DNA of 61,211 nt from Candidatus Melainabacteria bacterium (GCA_023250155.1 JAHFBG010000015.1:1-61211), one strand, 5' to 3'; numbered from the stretch's first letter, positions 1 through 7,987 are shown. The notes: generated by a model not told the origin, from the letters alone. Translations and numbers: made by a program.

Positions 1-174
1 CAAGTAGGGCTGATTTTGGGGCCCACAAAAATCTTAGTTTACAAACTTAAAATGCCTTATTTGATCCTAATTCTGCATTCTATGAAAAAAAGTAATTGTT
101 AAGTGTCAAACGTGCGAGAAAATTTAAAGGCTGACAAATTAGCGAATAACGCATTAAAGTAAGGGCTTAATGCA
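1..174. other. Intergenic stretch at window edge
   Basis: No open frame with a credible start is visible. A perfect 7-bp inverted repeat (GCATTAA at 151-157 and TTAATGC at 167-173) lies against the stop codon of the minus-strand gene at 175. It could be a weak transcription end, but no clear T-run follows. Confidence 0.4.
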
Positions 175-570
175 TTAAGTCCCTACTACGATAACAGCAC
201 AACCATTAGTAATCACTTGCTCATTGTTTTGATTTTCAGCAATTAGACCAATTTTTACGGTGTCGTTTTCTTTTTCTATGACTTTTCCTTTAATTGTTAA
301 TTTATCGCTTGGTCTTACTACTTGTCTAAATCTTACACTTAACTTTTTCATTTTATCAGGATCATTGTTTTTCATAACTGTCCTATAAACAAAAGCCATT
401 GTACAAAGCCCATGGAGAATTTTGCCAGGAAGTCCCACTTTTATGGCAAAATCATTGTCTAGGTGAATCGGGTTAAAATCACCTGATGCTCCTGCATAAT
501 AATAAGAACGATATTTATCAACTTCTATTTGAACAGGTTCTAGTTCTTGATTGATTTTATAATCAGACAT
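175..570 (-). CDS. MaoC-like hotdog-fold (R)-enoyl-CoA hydratase/dehydratase
   Basis: A 131-residue single hotdog domain. The hydratase motif ASGDFNPIH lies at residues 28-36, with the expected catalytic Asp31 and His36; the helix with the GLPGKILHGL motif follows. Proteins of this size and motif hydrate trans-2-enoyl-CoA to (R)-3-hydroxyacyl-CoA or act as related dehydratases in the cytoplasm. The motif is seen; the substrate is unknown. It starts 5 nt after the stop of the sigma/PstS-like fusion gene upstream, so the two are probably co-transcribed, although no functional link is obvious. Confidence 0.85.
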   Translation of the reverse strand: MSDYKINQELEPVQIEVDKYRSYYYAGASGDFNPIHLDNDFAIKVGLPGKILHGLCTMAFVYRTVMKNNDPDKMKKLSVRFRQVVRPSDKLTIKGKVIEKENDTVKIGLIAENQNNEQVITNGCAVIVVGT

Positions 571-575
571 TGTTT

Positions 576-2021
576 TTATTCCTCCTCCTCGATTACAGGA
601 ATTAGACCTGAATATCGAACTATATTTTGGGCTTTAGGACTTAATATCCATTCTATAAACTCATTTACTTGTAGAGGAGAGTCAGATAAAGTAATTAAAT
701 ATAAATAATGAGCAAGAGGATAATCACCATATCTAATAACTTGCTCATTTAGTTTTTGACTAGTAAAAGGGGAAATACTTTGTGAGTTGTCATAGGTTTT
801 AATTTTAAGATGTTTTATATTTGGATTGTTCCAAGGGTAATTAGTTGAATTGATAAATGAAATTGCACCGTCACTTTCAGAAACTGTTTTAATAATTTCT
901 GCATTTGAATTTTTTCTTGTTATTGATTCAGGGAAATCACTGCCTTCTAATATTCTACTTATTGCAAAATCATTTGTACCACTACCCTTTTCTCTTACAA
1001 TTGGGAAAATTGACTTACTAAATGTTTCATTATTTATCTCTTCCCAATTCTTAATCTCATCTATAAAAATCTTTTCAAGGTTATCTAAGCTGATTTCATT
1101 GACAGGATTTTTCTTGTTAGCAATAACAATTAAAGCATCTAGAGCTACTCTATGTTCAACTAGTTCTACACCATATTTTCCTGCTTTCTTAGTATCAAAA
1201 TATGTTACAGGTCTACTTGAATTGGCAATATTAACTTTACCTTCAATTAAATCATTTACACCCTTGTTTGAATCAGAAGAAACCAAAGATAGCATATATT
1301 TAGAATGTTCTACATTAAAGGCATTTTCCCATCTTTTAGATAGTAGAACCAGACTTGTAGAACCTGCAATTTTTATATTGTTAGATTTAGCTAAAAGCTC
1401 TTTTCTTTTTTTGTGCAAGTTGATTTTATCTATTGATTCTTTTGTTTCTTGAGCTTGTTGGTGTAAGATTTTTTCTTTAGTAAAGTTGCTAGTTGATTCA
1501 ATTACTTGGTGTATTGTAGGTGCCTGATTAAAGACATATTTTTGCATCAAAAAATAAATACCTATAAAAATACTTAAAAATATTATTAAACCAATTAAAT
1601 TACCAATTAGTGATGGACTTTCATTTCTTTGTGTAACTTGTGATTGTTTTATTGTGCTTGGTTTTTCTTGAGATTGAGTTTTTTTTATTTTTGAGAAATC
1701 TGGTATTGAATTTGTTTCAGGAAATCCGTTCCTAATCAATCCTTTTAAATCCTCAATCCCATCTACCAATAGCTTAGAAACCTTTTCTTTGGGTAGACCT
1801 GTTGATTGTGCAATTTTATCTGTATTTAGATTATCAAAATATCTTAATTCAAAGATTTGTTGTTGCTCTTTTGAAAGAAAAGAAATTGCTTTTTTTAACT
1901 GACCCTTTAATTTTAGAATTTCACTTATAGCTTGCTTATCAAACTTTTCATCAGGTTTAAAGTTTAAAATTATCTCTAATGCTTTTTCTTTTAATACTTC
2001 ATGAGGTTTTGGTTCTGGCAT
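576..2021 (-). CDS. Sigma-70 region-4-like HTH fused through a membrane segment to a PstS-like phosphate-binding domain
   Basis: A 481-residue protein with an unexpected domain order. Residues about 43-95 look like sigma-70 region 4: a Leu-Ser-x-Glu-Gln start, then IFELRYFDNL, then a helix-turn-helix around KIAQSTGLPKEKVSKLL. A single hydrophobic segment spans about 138-160. After a charged linker, residues about 215-481 match the PBP-like (PstS/phosphate ABC) solute-binding fold, with AGSTSL, SSDSNKG, NSSRPVT and REKGSGTND, the loops that hold the oxyanion in PstS. The predicted topology puts the HTH in the cytoplasm and the binding domain outside. I infer a one-component membrane sensor or anti-sigma-like device responding to phosphate or another oxyanion; this is not shown. 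The start is the ATG at 2021; a TTG six bases upstream is also in frame. No pst transporter genes are nearby. Confidence 0.8.
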   Translation of the reverse strand: MPEPKPHEVLKEKALEIILNFKPDEKFDKQAISEILKLKGQLKKAISFLSKEQQQIFELRYFDNLNTDKIAQSTGLPKEKVSKLLVDGIEDLKGLIRNGFPETNSIPDFSKIKKTQSQEKPSTIKQSQVTQRNESPSLIGNLIGLIIFLSIFIGIYFLMQKYVFNQAPTIHQVIESTSNFTKEKILHQQAQETKESIDKINLHKKRKELLAKSNNIKIAGSTSLVLLSKRWENAFNVEHSKYMLSLVSSDSNKGVNDLIEGKVNIANSSRPVTYFDTKKAGKYGVELVEHRVALDALIVIANKKNPVNEISLDNLEKIFIDEIKNWEEINNETFSKSIFPIVREKGSGTNDFAISRILEGSDFPESITRKNSNAEIIKTVSESDGAISFINSTNYPWNNPNIKHLKIKTYDNSQSISPFTSQKLNEQVIRYGDYPLAHYLYLITLSDSPLQVNEFIEWILSPKAQNIVRYSGLIPVIEEEE

Positions 2022-2063
2022 AGTCAATCATATTTTAACTGACTTTCCAGGAGAGAAGAACAA

Positions 2064-2143
2064 AGTATATAGCGTATAGCGTTTAGAAGAACATAGGACT
2101 TAGAGCTGGTTCTACTATATGCTATCCACTCTACACTATCCTA
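2064..2143. repeat. 'TAGCGTTTAG' palindromic intergenic repeat, copy 1
   Basis: Contains ATAGCGTATAGCGTTTAG followed by AGAACATAGGACTTAGAG and, in the right half, a degenerate inverse (TATATGCTATCC). The same core occurs at 30044-30190, 46460-46559 and 48253-48290. This copy is the most decayed and lies between two minus-strand genes. Confidence 0.65.
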
Positions 2144-2329
2144 AATATGTCCTAAATTATGTGTTTGAACTAATGGTTTTTCAATTTTTAAATGAGCAAT
2201 GGGTGTTTGATTTAGCTTTAATGATTGGCAAGTAAGTTCAATTAATAAATCTAATGATTTTTGAGAAAAACATTGACTCCAATCAATTTCATAATAATTT
2301 TCTATTTGTTTTCTAGTAAAGCTAGCCAT
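2141..2329 (-). CDS. Small hypothetical protein
   Basis: A 62-residue frame that I do not recognise. A GGAGG sequence lies 11 nt upstream of its ATG, which supports translation. It is mostly helical in character, with two Cys and no signal peptide or membrane segment. It is the last gene of a run of small minus-strand genes (2141-4811). Its 3' end touches the palindromic repeat upstream of the sigma/PstS-like fusion. Confidence 0.45.
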   Translation of the reverse strand: MASFTRKQIENYYEIDWSQCFSQKSLDLLIELTCQSLKLNQTPIAHLKIEKPLVQTHNLGHI

Positions 2330-2380
2330 TAGCGACCTAACCTCCGATTAGTAAGTTTTATAGACTTTAAGGGATTTCAT

Positions 2381-2635
2381 TTAAGCAAGGCGATTGTTGT
2401 CGTTTGAGGCTACAACTCCACTTGCTAATCTGACTAGCTTATCTAAAGCATTTGGGCTAATAATTCCACCACCAAATGTATTATTAGCAGCAGTTGTAAA
2501 TGTATTCAAGTTTTCTTGTGTTACTTGAGCTAGTTGATTAATAGGAGTATTTTGATTTTGAGCTACCGGTTTATTCCCTGTTGGCCTAATTGGAACAATT
2601 GGTTGTTCTGGTCCTACTCCACCTATATCTGTCAT
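2381..2635 (-). CDS. Small Asn/Gln/Pro-rich hypothetical protein
   Basis: 84 residues, unrecognised. The N-terminal third is disordered-looking (Gly, Pro, Gln and Asn; starts MTDIGGVGPEQPIVP). The rest is polar and helical, with a short Gly-rich turn (FGGGIISPNALDKL). AAAGAGG lies upstream of the ATG. No export signal of the Sec type is visible. It belongs to the small-gene cluster and its composition resembles neighbouring small proteins rather than an enzyme. Confidence 0.6.
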   Translation of the reverse strand: MTDIGGVGPEQPIVPIRPTGNKPVAQNQNTPINQLAQVTQENLNTFTTAANNTFGGGIISPNALDKLVRLASGVVASNDNNRLA

Positions 2636-2797
2636 AACTTTAACCTCTTTCTTTAATAATACCTTTTATTTTCCCTTATTAACCTTTATTTAACCATGGT
2701 ACAAAACCATGCACATATATAAAGAGAAGGAAGTAAAATTGTTGACAATTAAAATATTAATTTTTTCTAATGTTTATAAATCTTAATAATTGAGAAA

Positions 2798-3259
2798 TTA
2801 ACCACTCATTGCCTGAATATCATCTTTTTTACGTTTGCTTTCATTTTGACGTAATGTATCAATTGCTCCATCCATTTGATCAAAAAATGCCACGGTTGCA
2901 GCCAATTGTGCATGCCTTACCTTTGAATCATGATTAATTTCATTAGCATCTGCAATTGCTTGTCCAAACAATCTATCTGCAGTAACATTCCCAAAATACT
3001 TTCCAATAACATTTCCTATACTATAACCTAGAGCTATTCCAGAAGGTCCACCCAATGTACCAGCAGCTAATCCAAGACCTGATCCTAAAGCTGCTATTTT
3101 TTGCTTTAACTTTCCAGCTTTTACTTGTAATTGTCCACCTTGTGCTAAAGAATCCATGTAATCTTGAAAATTAGCATTCATAAGCCCTTTATATTTATTG
3201 CTTACTGAGTCATTTTCAATATATTTTTCTGTTAGTGTTACTGGATCTGCTATATACAT
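2798..3259 (-). CDS. Hypothetical protein with glycine-zipper membrane hairpin
   Basis: 153 residues with AGGAG upstream of the ATG. The centre (about 50-90) is a Gly/Ala-rich hydrophobic hairpin of the glycine-zipper type (GSGLGLAAGTLGG then GIALGYSIGNVIG). It is flanked by polar helices and ends in a basic tail (ESKRKKDDIQ). Such hairpins occur in pore-forming or translocon-like small proteins; I cannot assign it to a family. It lies 34 nt downstream of the next small gene (3294-3560) and is probably co-transcribed with it. Confidence 0.65.
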   Translation of the reverse strand: MYIADPVTLTEKYIENDSVSNKYKGLMNANFQDYMDSLAQGGQLQVKAGKLKQKIAALGSGLGLAAGTLGGPSGIALGYSIGNVIGKYFGNVTADRLFGQAIADANEINHDSKVRHAQLAATVAFFDQMDGAIDTLRQNESKRKKDDIQAMSG

Positions 3260-3293
3260 ACTCTTTTCTCCTAATTTTAAATAGTACTTTTAA

Positions 3294-3560
3294 CTACTCT
3301 TTAATTAACTCCCATGCTTTTTTCATACTATTTTTTTCTTCTTTTATAACATCAAACCAAAATGATTCTCTTTGTAATTGATTACCCATAGTAGCTCTTG
3401 CAATTGCTAATGCTTGTCTTGCTGCATAAGGATCACCATATCCTATAGTTGCTAATTGGGTTAATTGCTCAGCAAAAGTAGTATCTTGTTGTGCTTGTGC
3501 TGAACCTTGTTGTGCTGTTGCAAGTTCTGATACTGGATTTATATAACTTATGGTTGGCAT
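3294..3560 (-). CDS. Small helical hypothetical protein
   Basis: 88 residues with GGAG spaced well before the ATG. The start is a polar Ala/Gln-rich tail, then two predicted helices joined by a GYGDPY turn. It ends RESFWFDVIKEE plus a basic helix. The C-terminal FWxDxxK pattern recalls the ENFWNDIVDN segment of the two paralogues at 3866 and 4500, so the three could be distantly related; this is an eye-level comparison only. No signal peptide is visible. Confidence 0.65.
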   Translation of the reverse strand: MPTISYINPVSELATAQQGSAQAQQDTTFAEQLTQLATIGYGDPYAARQALAIARATMGNQLQRESFWFDVIKEEKNSMKKAWELIKE

Positions 3561-3696
3561 AGATTTTCTCCTCTGATATTACCTAAAGCTCCTCAATCAT
3601 TCGTTGTTAACGAACATAGATATTAACTCAAATAATGGTTAATAAAAGGTTATTAGAAATATTAAATTTTTCTCATAATCAAAAACTTCTTTAATA

Positions 3697-3794
3697 AGGA
3701 TCGTACTTGCAGAGGTAGGATTTATCCGATTTATTCGGTAAATCCGATCCTGTGAAGTAGATTGGTCAAGGGAAGCTCAAGCTTGTCTTGAGCT
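3697..3794. repeat. Mosaic structured repeat, copy A (two hairpins)
   Basis: The first part is a nested inverted repeat: outer AGGATCG (3697-3703) with CGATCCT (3745-3751), inner GGATTTA/TAAATCC and CCG/CGG around the loop ATTTATT. The second part is a perfect 8-bp hairpin, AGCTCAAG (3774-3781) with CTTGAGCT (3787-3794), loop CTTGT. Both hairpins recur elsewhere with altered stems (5109-5184, 16535-16562, 29771-29800). It occupies most of the 305-base gap between two small genes. Confidence 0.7.
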
Positions 3795-3797
3795 ATA

Positions 3798-3837
3798 TAA
3801 AAAAAAAGAGGTGCGTTTTTTTCGCACCTCTCTTTTT
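3798..3837 (-). terminator. Rho-independent terminator, possibly bidirectional
   Basis: A perfect 8-bp stem GAGGTGCG/CGCACCTC (3808-3815 and 3823-3830) with a 7-base loop. On the minus strand it is followed by about ten T, ending the gene at 3866-4171. A shorter T-rich run on the plus side could let it work both ways. Confidence 0.85.
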
Positions 3838-3865
3838 AGCTTTATAAACTTTAACCAGTTTATAA

Positions 3866-4171
3866 CTATGCTGGCTTGAAGTGATCTTTTGTTTTGTCTT
3901 CTGCCTTTTTGTTGTTGTCAACAATATCATTCCAGAAGTTTTCAGCAGTTCTTAATTCGCCTTCAAAAGCTCTTGCTGAATATAATTCTTGTCTTAGTGT
4001 GTTGGCCTCTGTACCTGGAGTACTATTAACTATTGCATCAGTTAGTGCTGCTTCAACATCTCTTACTTTTCTTTCTGCTGTTGCAATCTTTCCTCTAATT
4101 TCTGCTAATCTTGCAGATGGGTTATCGTTGGTTCCTGCTCCTGATAATGGTGATATTGCTAATATAAACAT
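3866..4171 (-). CDS. Small helical-hairpin protein, paralogue 1
   Basis: 101 residues. After a short hydrophobic start (MFILAISPLSG) come two long amphipathic helices (about 20-48 and 57-98). They are joined by a Pro/Gly turn (NSTPGTEAN). The end is charged. It is about 80 % identical by eye to the gene at 4500-4811. A near-consensus AAAGGAGG precedes the ATG and a strong terminator follows, so it looks like a highly expressed monocistronic gene. A helix-turn-helix hairpin of this length resembles type III secretion needle subunits or WXG100-type secreted proteins in architecture only; I see no diagnostic motif. Confidence 0.8.
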   Translation of the reverse strand: MFILAISPLSGAGTNDNPSARLAEIRGKIATAERKVRDVEAALTDAIVNSTPGTEANTLRQELYSARAFEGELRTAENFWNDIVDNNKKAEDKTKDHFKPA

Positions 4172-4427
4172 GTTTCTATCCTCCTTTAAAAGTAAACTCC
4201 TGCTTACTTTGTTTGTTGAATCGACTCCTTGAGTCGTTCGATGGCTATATTAAGCCAGAGGATAGTTAAGAGAAAATAATGAAAATCTTAAATAAAAAAT
4301 ATTTTTAAAATACAAAAACTTGATAACGTTTTTTTTGTATTTTCGTTGTTTGCGAACACTGTTATTTACTCATATAAGGGTTAAGGGAACGTTATCGGAA
4401 TTGTTAAATTCGTATGCTATGTTTGTG
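4172..4427 (-). other. Leader and promoter region of paralogue 1
   Basis: Gene-free AT-rich sequence upstream of the 3866-4171 gene. In the transcribed leader there is a perfect hairpin CGACTC-CTT-GAGTCG near 4223-4237 and a second short one (GGCT/AGCC). I see no clear -35/-10 pair. No gene was found. Confidence 0.4.
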
Positions 4428-4467
4428 CAAAAAAAAAACTGCAAAAAGGTTTTACCTCTTTGCAGTT
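4428..4467 (-). terminator. Rho-independent terminator of paralogue 2
   Basis: A 14-bp stem with one mismatch (AACTGCAAAAAGGT at 4437-4450 with ACCTCTTTGCAGTT at 4454-4467) and a 3-base loop. On the minus strand it is followed by about nine T. It sits 33 nt beyond the stop of the 4500-4811 gene. Confidence 0.85.
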
Positions 4468-4499
4468 TACTATTACTTTTACAATAAGCCAGTTTATAA

Positions 4500-4811
4500 C
4501 TAAGCTGGTTTAAAGAGTTCTTTTGTTTTATCTTCTGCTTTCTTGTTATTGTCAACAATATCATTCCAGAAGTTTTCAGCGGTTCTTAATTCACCTTCAT
4601 AAGCTCTTGCTGAGTATAGTGCTTGCCTTAATACGTTGGCATCTGTAGTGGGAGTACTATTAACGATTGCATCAGTTAGTTGAGCTTCAATATCTCTCAC
4701 TCTTCTTTCTGCAACAGCTATCTTTCCTCTGATTTCTGCTAATCTTCCTGATGGATTAACATTTCCTGTGTCTCCAGTTAACGGTATTGGTAGAATTGCT
4801 AATATAAACAT
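4500..4811 (-). CDS. Small helical-hairpin protein, paralogue 2
   Basis: 103 residues, a close paralogue of 3866-4171. It has the same MFILAI start, the same two helices split by NSTPTTDAN, and the same ENFWNDIVDNNKKAEDKTK tail. Differences are concentrated in the N-terminal 20 residues and are otherwise conservative (Val/Ile, Lys/Arg). AAAGGAGG lies just upstream of the ATG and a terminator follows. The tandem arrangement with separate terminators says each copy is its own transcription unit. The function is unknown. Confidence 0.8.
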   Translation of the reverse strand: MFILAILPIPLTGDTGNVNPSGRLAEIRGKIAVAERRVRDIEAQLTDAIVNSTPTTDANVLRQALYSARAYEGELRTAENFWNDIVDNNKKAEDKTKELFKPA

Positions 4812-5085
4812 AATTTTCTCCTCCTTTTAGTTAGACCACTCTTCCTTTATTTAGACTTATGGTCTACTCTCAAGCTACCTTTTCTTCAAACGGTATTTGA
4901 TGTACATATTAACCACTATTATTATTAAGAGAAAGTAATGAACTTTCCCACCTAAATATTAAATTTTTTTAATTTATAAATTAGTCTAAAGTTAATATTT
5001 AGATAAATAAAATATCGACAAATTGAACGCTTTTAGAACAGGGCTAACCATTTTGTTTATTTAACTTCAAACAAGTTGGACAGAA
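4812..5085 (-). other. Leader region of paralogue 2
   Basis: First part of a 378-base gene-free gap. The presumed 5' leader on the minus strand contains TAGACCA and TGGTCTA (about 4834-4872), a possible long-loop stem. The remainder is AT-rich with no open frame and no promoter I can defend. Confidence 0.35.
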
Positions 5086-5184
5086 CCTTTAATTGTGTTA
5101 CGAAGTAAGGTTTTGTGTGATTCATTCACCAAAACCGATCCATCAAAAGGGTGATTTTATAGAAGCTCCAGCTTGTCTGGAGCT
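5086..5184. repeat. Mosaic structured repeat, copy D (two hairpins)
   Basis: Hairpin one (5109-5136) has stem GGTTTTG/CAAAACC plus TG/CA around the loop TGATTCATT. Hairpin two is AGCTCCAG (5164-5171) with CTGGAGCT (5177-5184), loop CTTGT. Relative to copy A the second stem differs by a compensating A-T to C-G change while its loop is identical. Confidence 0.7.
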
Positions 5185-5189
5185 ATATA

Positions 5190-6719
5190 CTAATAACACT
5201 TATGCCTGTACATCCAGCCATAGGTAGGCTTTGAAAGCATGTTATTAAGCAGTGTTTCTTCACGTGCATAGTAAAAATCAATATAAGTAAGTTCTTTATC
5301 AGGTGAATGAGTTTTATTCCAGCTATGGCAAATATGCTGTGCATAAGGTGGATAAAGGGTATTCTTTGATGACCAAAGATTCCTTATATAAGTTCTCCAT
5401 CGATGATCCTTATACATTCCTGATGAATTGACTGGTCTTTCCCACACTAATTTCTTACCATTGACAGGATCTGAAAAGACATCAACATATTCTCCATTCT
5501 TAAGAAAGCCAGGATAAACATACCAAAAATCTTCTTTTAAGGTCTTTGGACCAAACATAACCCAGGACTGGTGTATGTTAAAAAAATAGCTTACTCTTTT
5601 TAAAAACTCTGGCATTGAATAATTAAACTTTTCAACACTTTGAATATTCCACAAAATAACATTAAATAAAAAGAAGACAATAGTTATATTACTTATAAAT
5701 GAGGGCTTAAAGATTATTTTAGATGTAGGGAAAAAAGAATTTAATTTAGTTATAAATCGATTGTTGAAAATAAGCTTGTCATATTTATCAATCAATACTC
5801 TTAATTGAGTCTTTATAATTGTTATAAAAATAAATTGTTTAGAAAGCCAAACAAAAAAAACATCCCAGAACCAGCTTGGTAAAAATACACAAATAGCAAC
5901 AGTTGTTGCAAATGGAAAAATTCCTACTGTCAAACATAGCCAAAACCCAAATTGTAATAAGAAAAACCCAAACACTGTAAATGTCCGTACTATGCCTGTA
6001 AATATTGGGAAGAAAAGTAATAATGGTCCAATTAATTCATATAAGAAAACACTGTGAGTAAGAGGTTTTAATAAGCCTGTAAATTGTCTTAAGAGTATTC
6101 CTGCTGGTGTAATATACTGATCTATATTTAATGCATAAAATATTGCAGTACCATCTTTCGTCCATTCAGGACAAGCTTTAATAAGAGCTGTAAAGAAATA
6201 AACAAAAGCTACCTGTAGATATAAAGCAACGACTCCAAGAGAAAAATATTGTGTGGGTATGTTCTCTTTTTTTGAAAAGAGTTTCTTGTCAAATGACCAA
6301 TAAGCTCCTAATGGTAAGAACATTCCCCAAAATAGTAAGAGACATAATAAGGTATCTCCACCTGTTAAAACAAACTGGTTACGCATGTGTAATGAACTAA
6401 CTAAAAACCATAAAACAACATTAATGAGTCGCGTACGATAGCCAATCAAAAAAAGAAAAGCAGTAAAGCCCGTTAATAAAAATAAAAATGCATGTACTAT
6501 GGGTAGTCCACTAATTAAATAGATTGAAAAATACCAACTATCAAAATAATCTACATAAGTATTTCGTGGCAAAATACCTTCATCTGAATAAAGAGAGCTA
6601 ATATCAGAGAATCTATATATAAGGTCTACAATTATAATTAATGCAATACCAATACGCATAATTGCTAAGGATCTTAAATCTACTGTAAATAATTCTATTA
6701 ATTTGCTTTTTGAATTCAT
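5190..6719 (-). CDS. HTTM-domain integral membrane protein (vitamin K-dependent carboxylase-like)
   Basis: 509 residues with about ten hydrophobic segments in the first 370 residues and a soluble C-terminal tail of about 130 residues. The start (SLAIMRIGIALIIIVDL) and the following Asp/Tyr-rich loop are typical of HTTM domains. HTTM proteins are membrane enzymes related to gamma-glutamyl carboxylase; bacterial substrates are mostly unknown. It lies 3 nt downstream of a DCC-family thiol-disulphide protein, a recurrent pairing in bacteria that suggests a shared redox step at the membrane. Confidence 0.85.
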   Translation of the reverse strand: MNSKSKLIELFTVDLRSLAIMRIGIALIIIVDLIYRFSDISSLYSDEGILPRNTYVDYFDSWYFSIYLISGLPIVHAFLFLLTGFTAFLFLIGYRTRLINVVLWFLVSSLHMRNQFVLTGGDTLLCLLLFWGMFLPLGAYWSFDKKLFSKKENIPTQYFSLGVVALYLQVAFVYFFTALIKACPEWTKDGTAIFYALNIDQYITPAGILLRQFTGLLKPLTHSVFLYELIGPLLLFFPIFTGIVRTFTVFGFFLLQFGFWLCLTVGIFPFATTVAICVFLPSWFWDVFFVWLSKQFIFITIIKTQLRVLIDKYDKLIFNNRFITKLNSFFPTSKIIFKPSFISNITIVFFLFNVILWNIQSVEKFNYSMPEFLKRVSYFFNIHQSWVMFGPKTLKEDFWYVYPGFLKNGEYVDVFSDPVNGKKLVWERPVNSSGMYKDHRWRTYIRNLWSSKNTLYPPYAQHICHSWNKTHSPDKELTYIDFYYAREETLLNNMLSKPTYGWMYRHKCY

Positions 6720-6722
6720 CTA

Positions 6723-7115
6723 TTAGACTTTATCTGTCTTGCAAACTTTGTCTCCAATTTTGATCCTATGTCTATTTTTTGCTATCACTTGATATATAAT
6801 TCTCCCAAGATTAGTAACTCCAGGCAAGAAAAAAAACCAACTCAATAGAAATGTTATTGGAATGGACCCTGACATAATTTTAAAAGCATCATAACCCCCG
6901 TAGTACTTTCCACTTGTTTTTATTAAAATTATTTCTTTCTGACACATAGCTTCAGTTAAAAAAGTATATTTTCTCAAAATGCTTTCTTCTTGAAATGGTA
7001 TAAAGTCAAACTTACTTAGCCAATCAAGAGTTTTAATAAAACTTACGGTAGCTTGACAAAAGCCACAATCGCCATCATAGACAACTAAATGTTTTTTATT
7101 TTGCAATTCAGCCAT
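6723..7115 (-). CDS. DCC-family thiol-disulphide oxidoreductase-like protein (DUF393)
   Basis: 130 residues. The family signature DGDCGFC lies near the N-terminus (VVYDGDCGFCQATVSFIK), giving a CxxxxC-like/DCC thiol centre of thioredoxin-like type. A hydrophobic stretch follows around residues 85-110. It is the first gene of a two-gene unit with the HTTM protein. Family membership is clear from the signature; the substrate is unknown. Confidence 0.9.
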   Translation of the reverse strand: MAELQNKKHLVVYDGDCGFCQATVSFIKTLDWLSKFDFIPFQEESILRKYTFLTEAMCQKEIILIKTSGKYYGGYDAFKIMSGSIPITFLLSWFFFLPGVTNLGRIIYQVIAKNRHRIKIGDKVCKTDKV

Positions 7116-7199
7116 ACTTACACTTTATTGAATATTTCAAAGTAAATTTACGGTAAATCTGATTTATTGTAACAAATCACTTGATTTGCTTAAAAAAGA

Positions 7200-7250
7200 C
7201 TAGGATTTTTACCCCTAGATGTTTCTTATGAAAGGCAACTAGAATAGAAT
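7200..7250 (+). promoter_or_regulatory. Possible operator and -10 region of the response-regulator/CHAT operon
   Basis: CTAGG (7200-7204) and CCTAG (7214-7218) form a perfect short inverted repeat. It lies about 20 bases upstream of two overlapping TAGAAT hexamers (7240-7245 and 7245-7250). The ATG is at 7259, so if these are -10 boxes the leader is very short. No good -35 is visible, which would fit an activator-dependent promoter. Weak evidence. Confidence 0.25.
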
Positions 7251-7258
7251 AATAGTAA

Positions 7259-7984
7259 ATGACTACAATGCCACAAAATACAAAACCATCAAATAACATT
7301 TTTGTTGTTGCAGATGATCATCCTCCAATTCGCTCATTTGGTAGAACTGTTTTAAAGGAAAGCTTTCCTAATTGTACTGTTTTAGAAGCTGATACTGGTC
7401 AAAAAGCAATAGAACTAAGTCTAAAGAATAAACCATCTCTAGTTATTATGGATATTGCAATGCCTGATCTTGATGGTATTGAAGCTACTTATAAAATTGT
7501 TCAAAGCCTACCAGAAACAGGAGTAATTATTTATTCAAATTATGGCGATGAGGTATATGTAAGAAAAATAAGACAAACAGTCCCTGTTGATAGAGCATTT
7601 GCTTATGTATTAAAAACAGCAAGTCAAGATCAATTTACACAAGCTATAAAACAAGTTTATGCAGGAGAAGTATGGTTACATCCTGATGTTCAACAAGTAG
7701 TTTGGAAATTAAATGTTAATAAAAAAAGTACACAATTAACAGAAATACAACAACAAATTTTAGTAGCTGTTGCAATAGGCAAAACAAATGATTGGATTGC
7801 TGAAAAGCTTTACATGAGCAATAAAACTATCCAATATCATTTGTATTCTATTTATGATAAGTTAGGAATTAATAGCGCAATAAAAAAAGTTAATCCAAGA
7901 AATGAAGTAGTGTGTGTGTCCTTACTCAAGGGATTAATTGATCTTGAAGATTTAAAGAATGCATATGAAAGAGAAAATCACTAA
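7259..7984 (+). CDS. NarL/FixJ-type response regulator
   Basis: 241 residues. The receiver domain (about 14-135) has acidic residues ADDH at its start, the phospho-acceptor Asp65 in VIMDIAMPDLDG and the conserved Lys in YVLKTAS. A LuxR-type HTH follows (about 160-205, LTEIQQQILVAVAIGKTNDW to the NKTIQYHL recognition helix). There is an extra C-terminal helix of about 30 residues. It probably controls transcription from DNA sites upstream of its own operon. No kinase gene is adjacent; it leads an operon with a BamE-like exported protein and an IPT-CHAT protein. Confidence 0.9.
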   Translation: MTTMPQNTKPSNNIFVVADDHPPIRSFGRTVLKESFPNCTVLEADTGQKAIELSLKNKPSLVIMDIAMPDLDGIEATYKIVQSLPETGVIIYSNYGDEVYVRKIRQTVPVDRAFAYVLKTASQDQFTQAIKQVYAGEVWLHPDVQQVVWKLNVNKKSTQLTEIQQQILVAVAIGKTNDWIAEKLYMSNKTIQYHLYSIYDKLGINSAIKKVNPRNEVVCVSLLKGLIDLEDLKNAYERENH

Positions 7985-7987
7985 TTG

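Noticed and set aside
850..1452. Long plus-strand open frame opposite the sigma/PstS-like fusion
   Set aside because: It is antisense to a gene with clear domains and has no ribosome-binding site or recognisable motif.
7141..7200. Possible further copy of the GATTYATTC hairpin (GGTAAATCTGATTTATTG)
   Set aside because: The right-hand stem does not pair, so at most it is a decayed relic.
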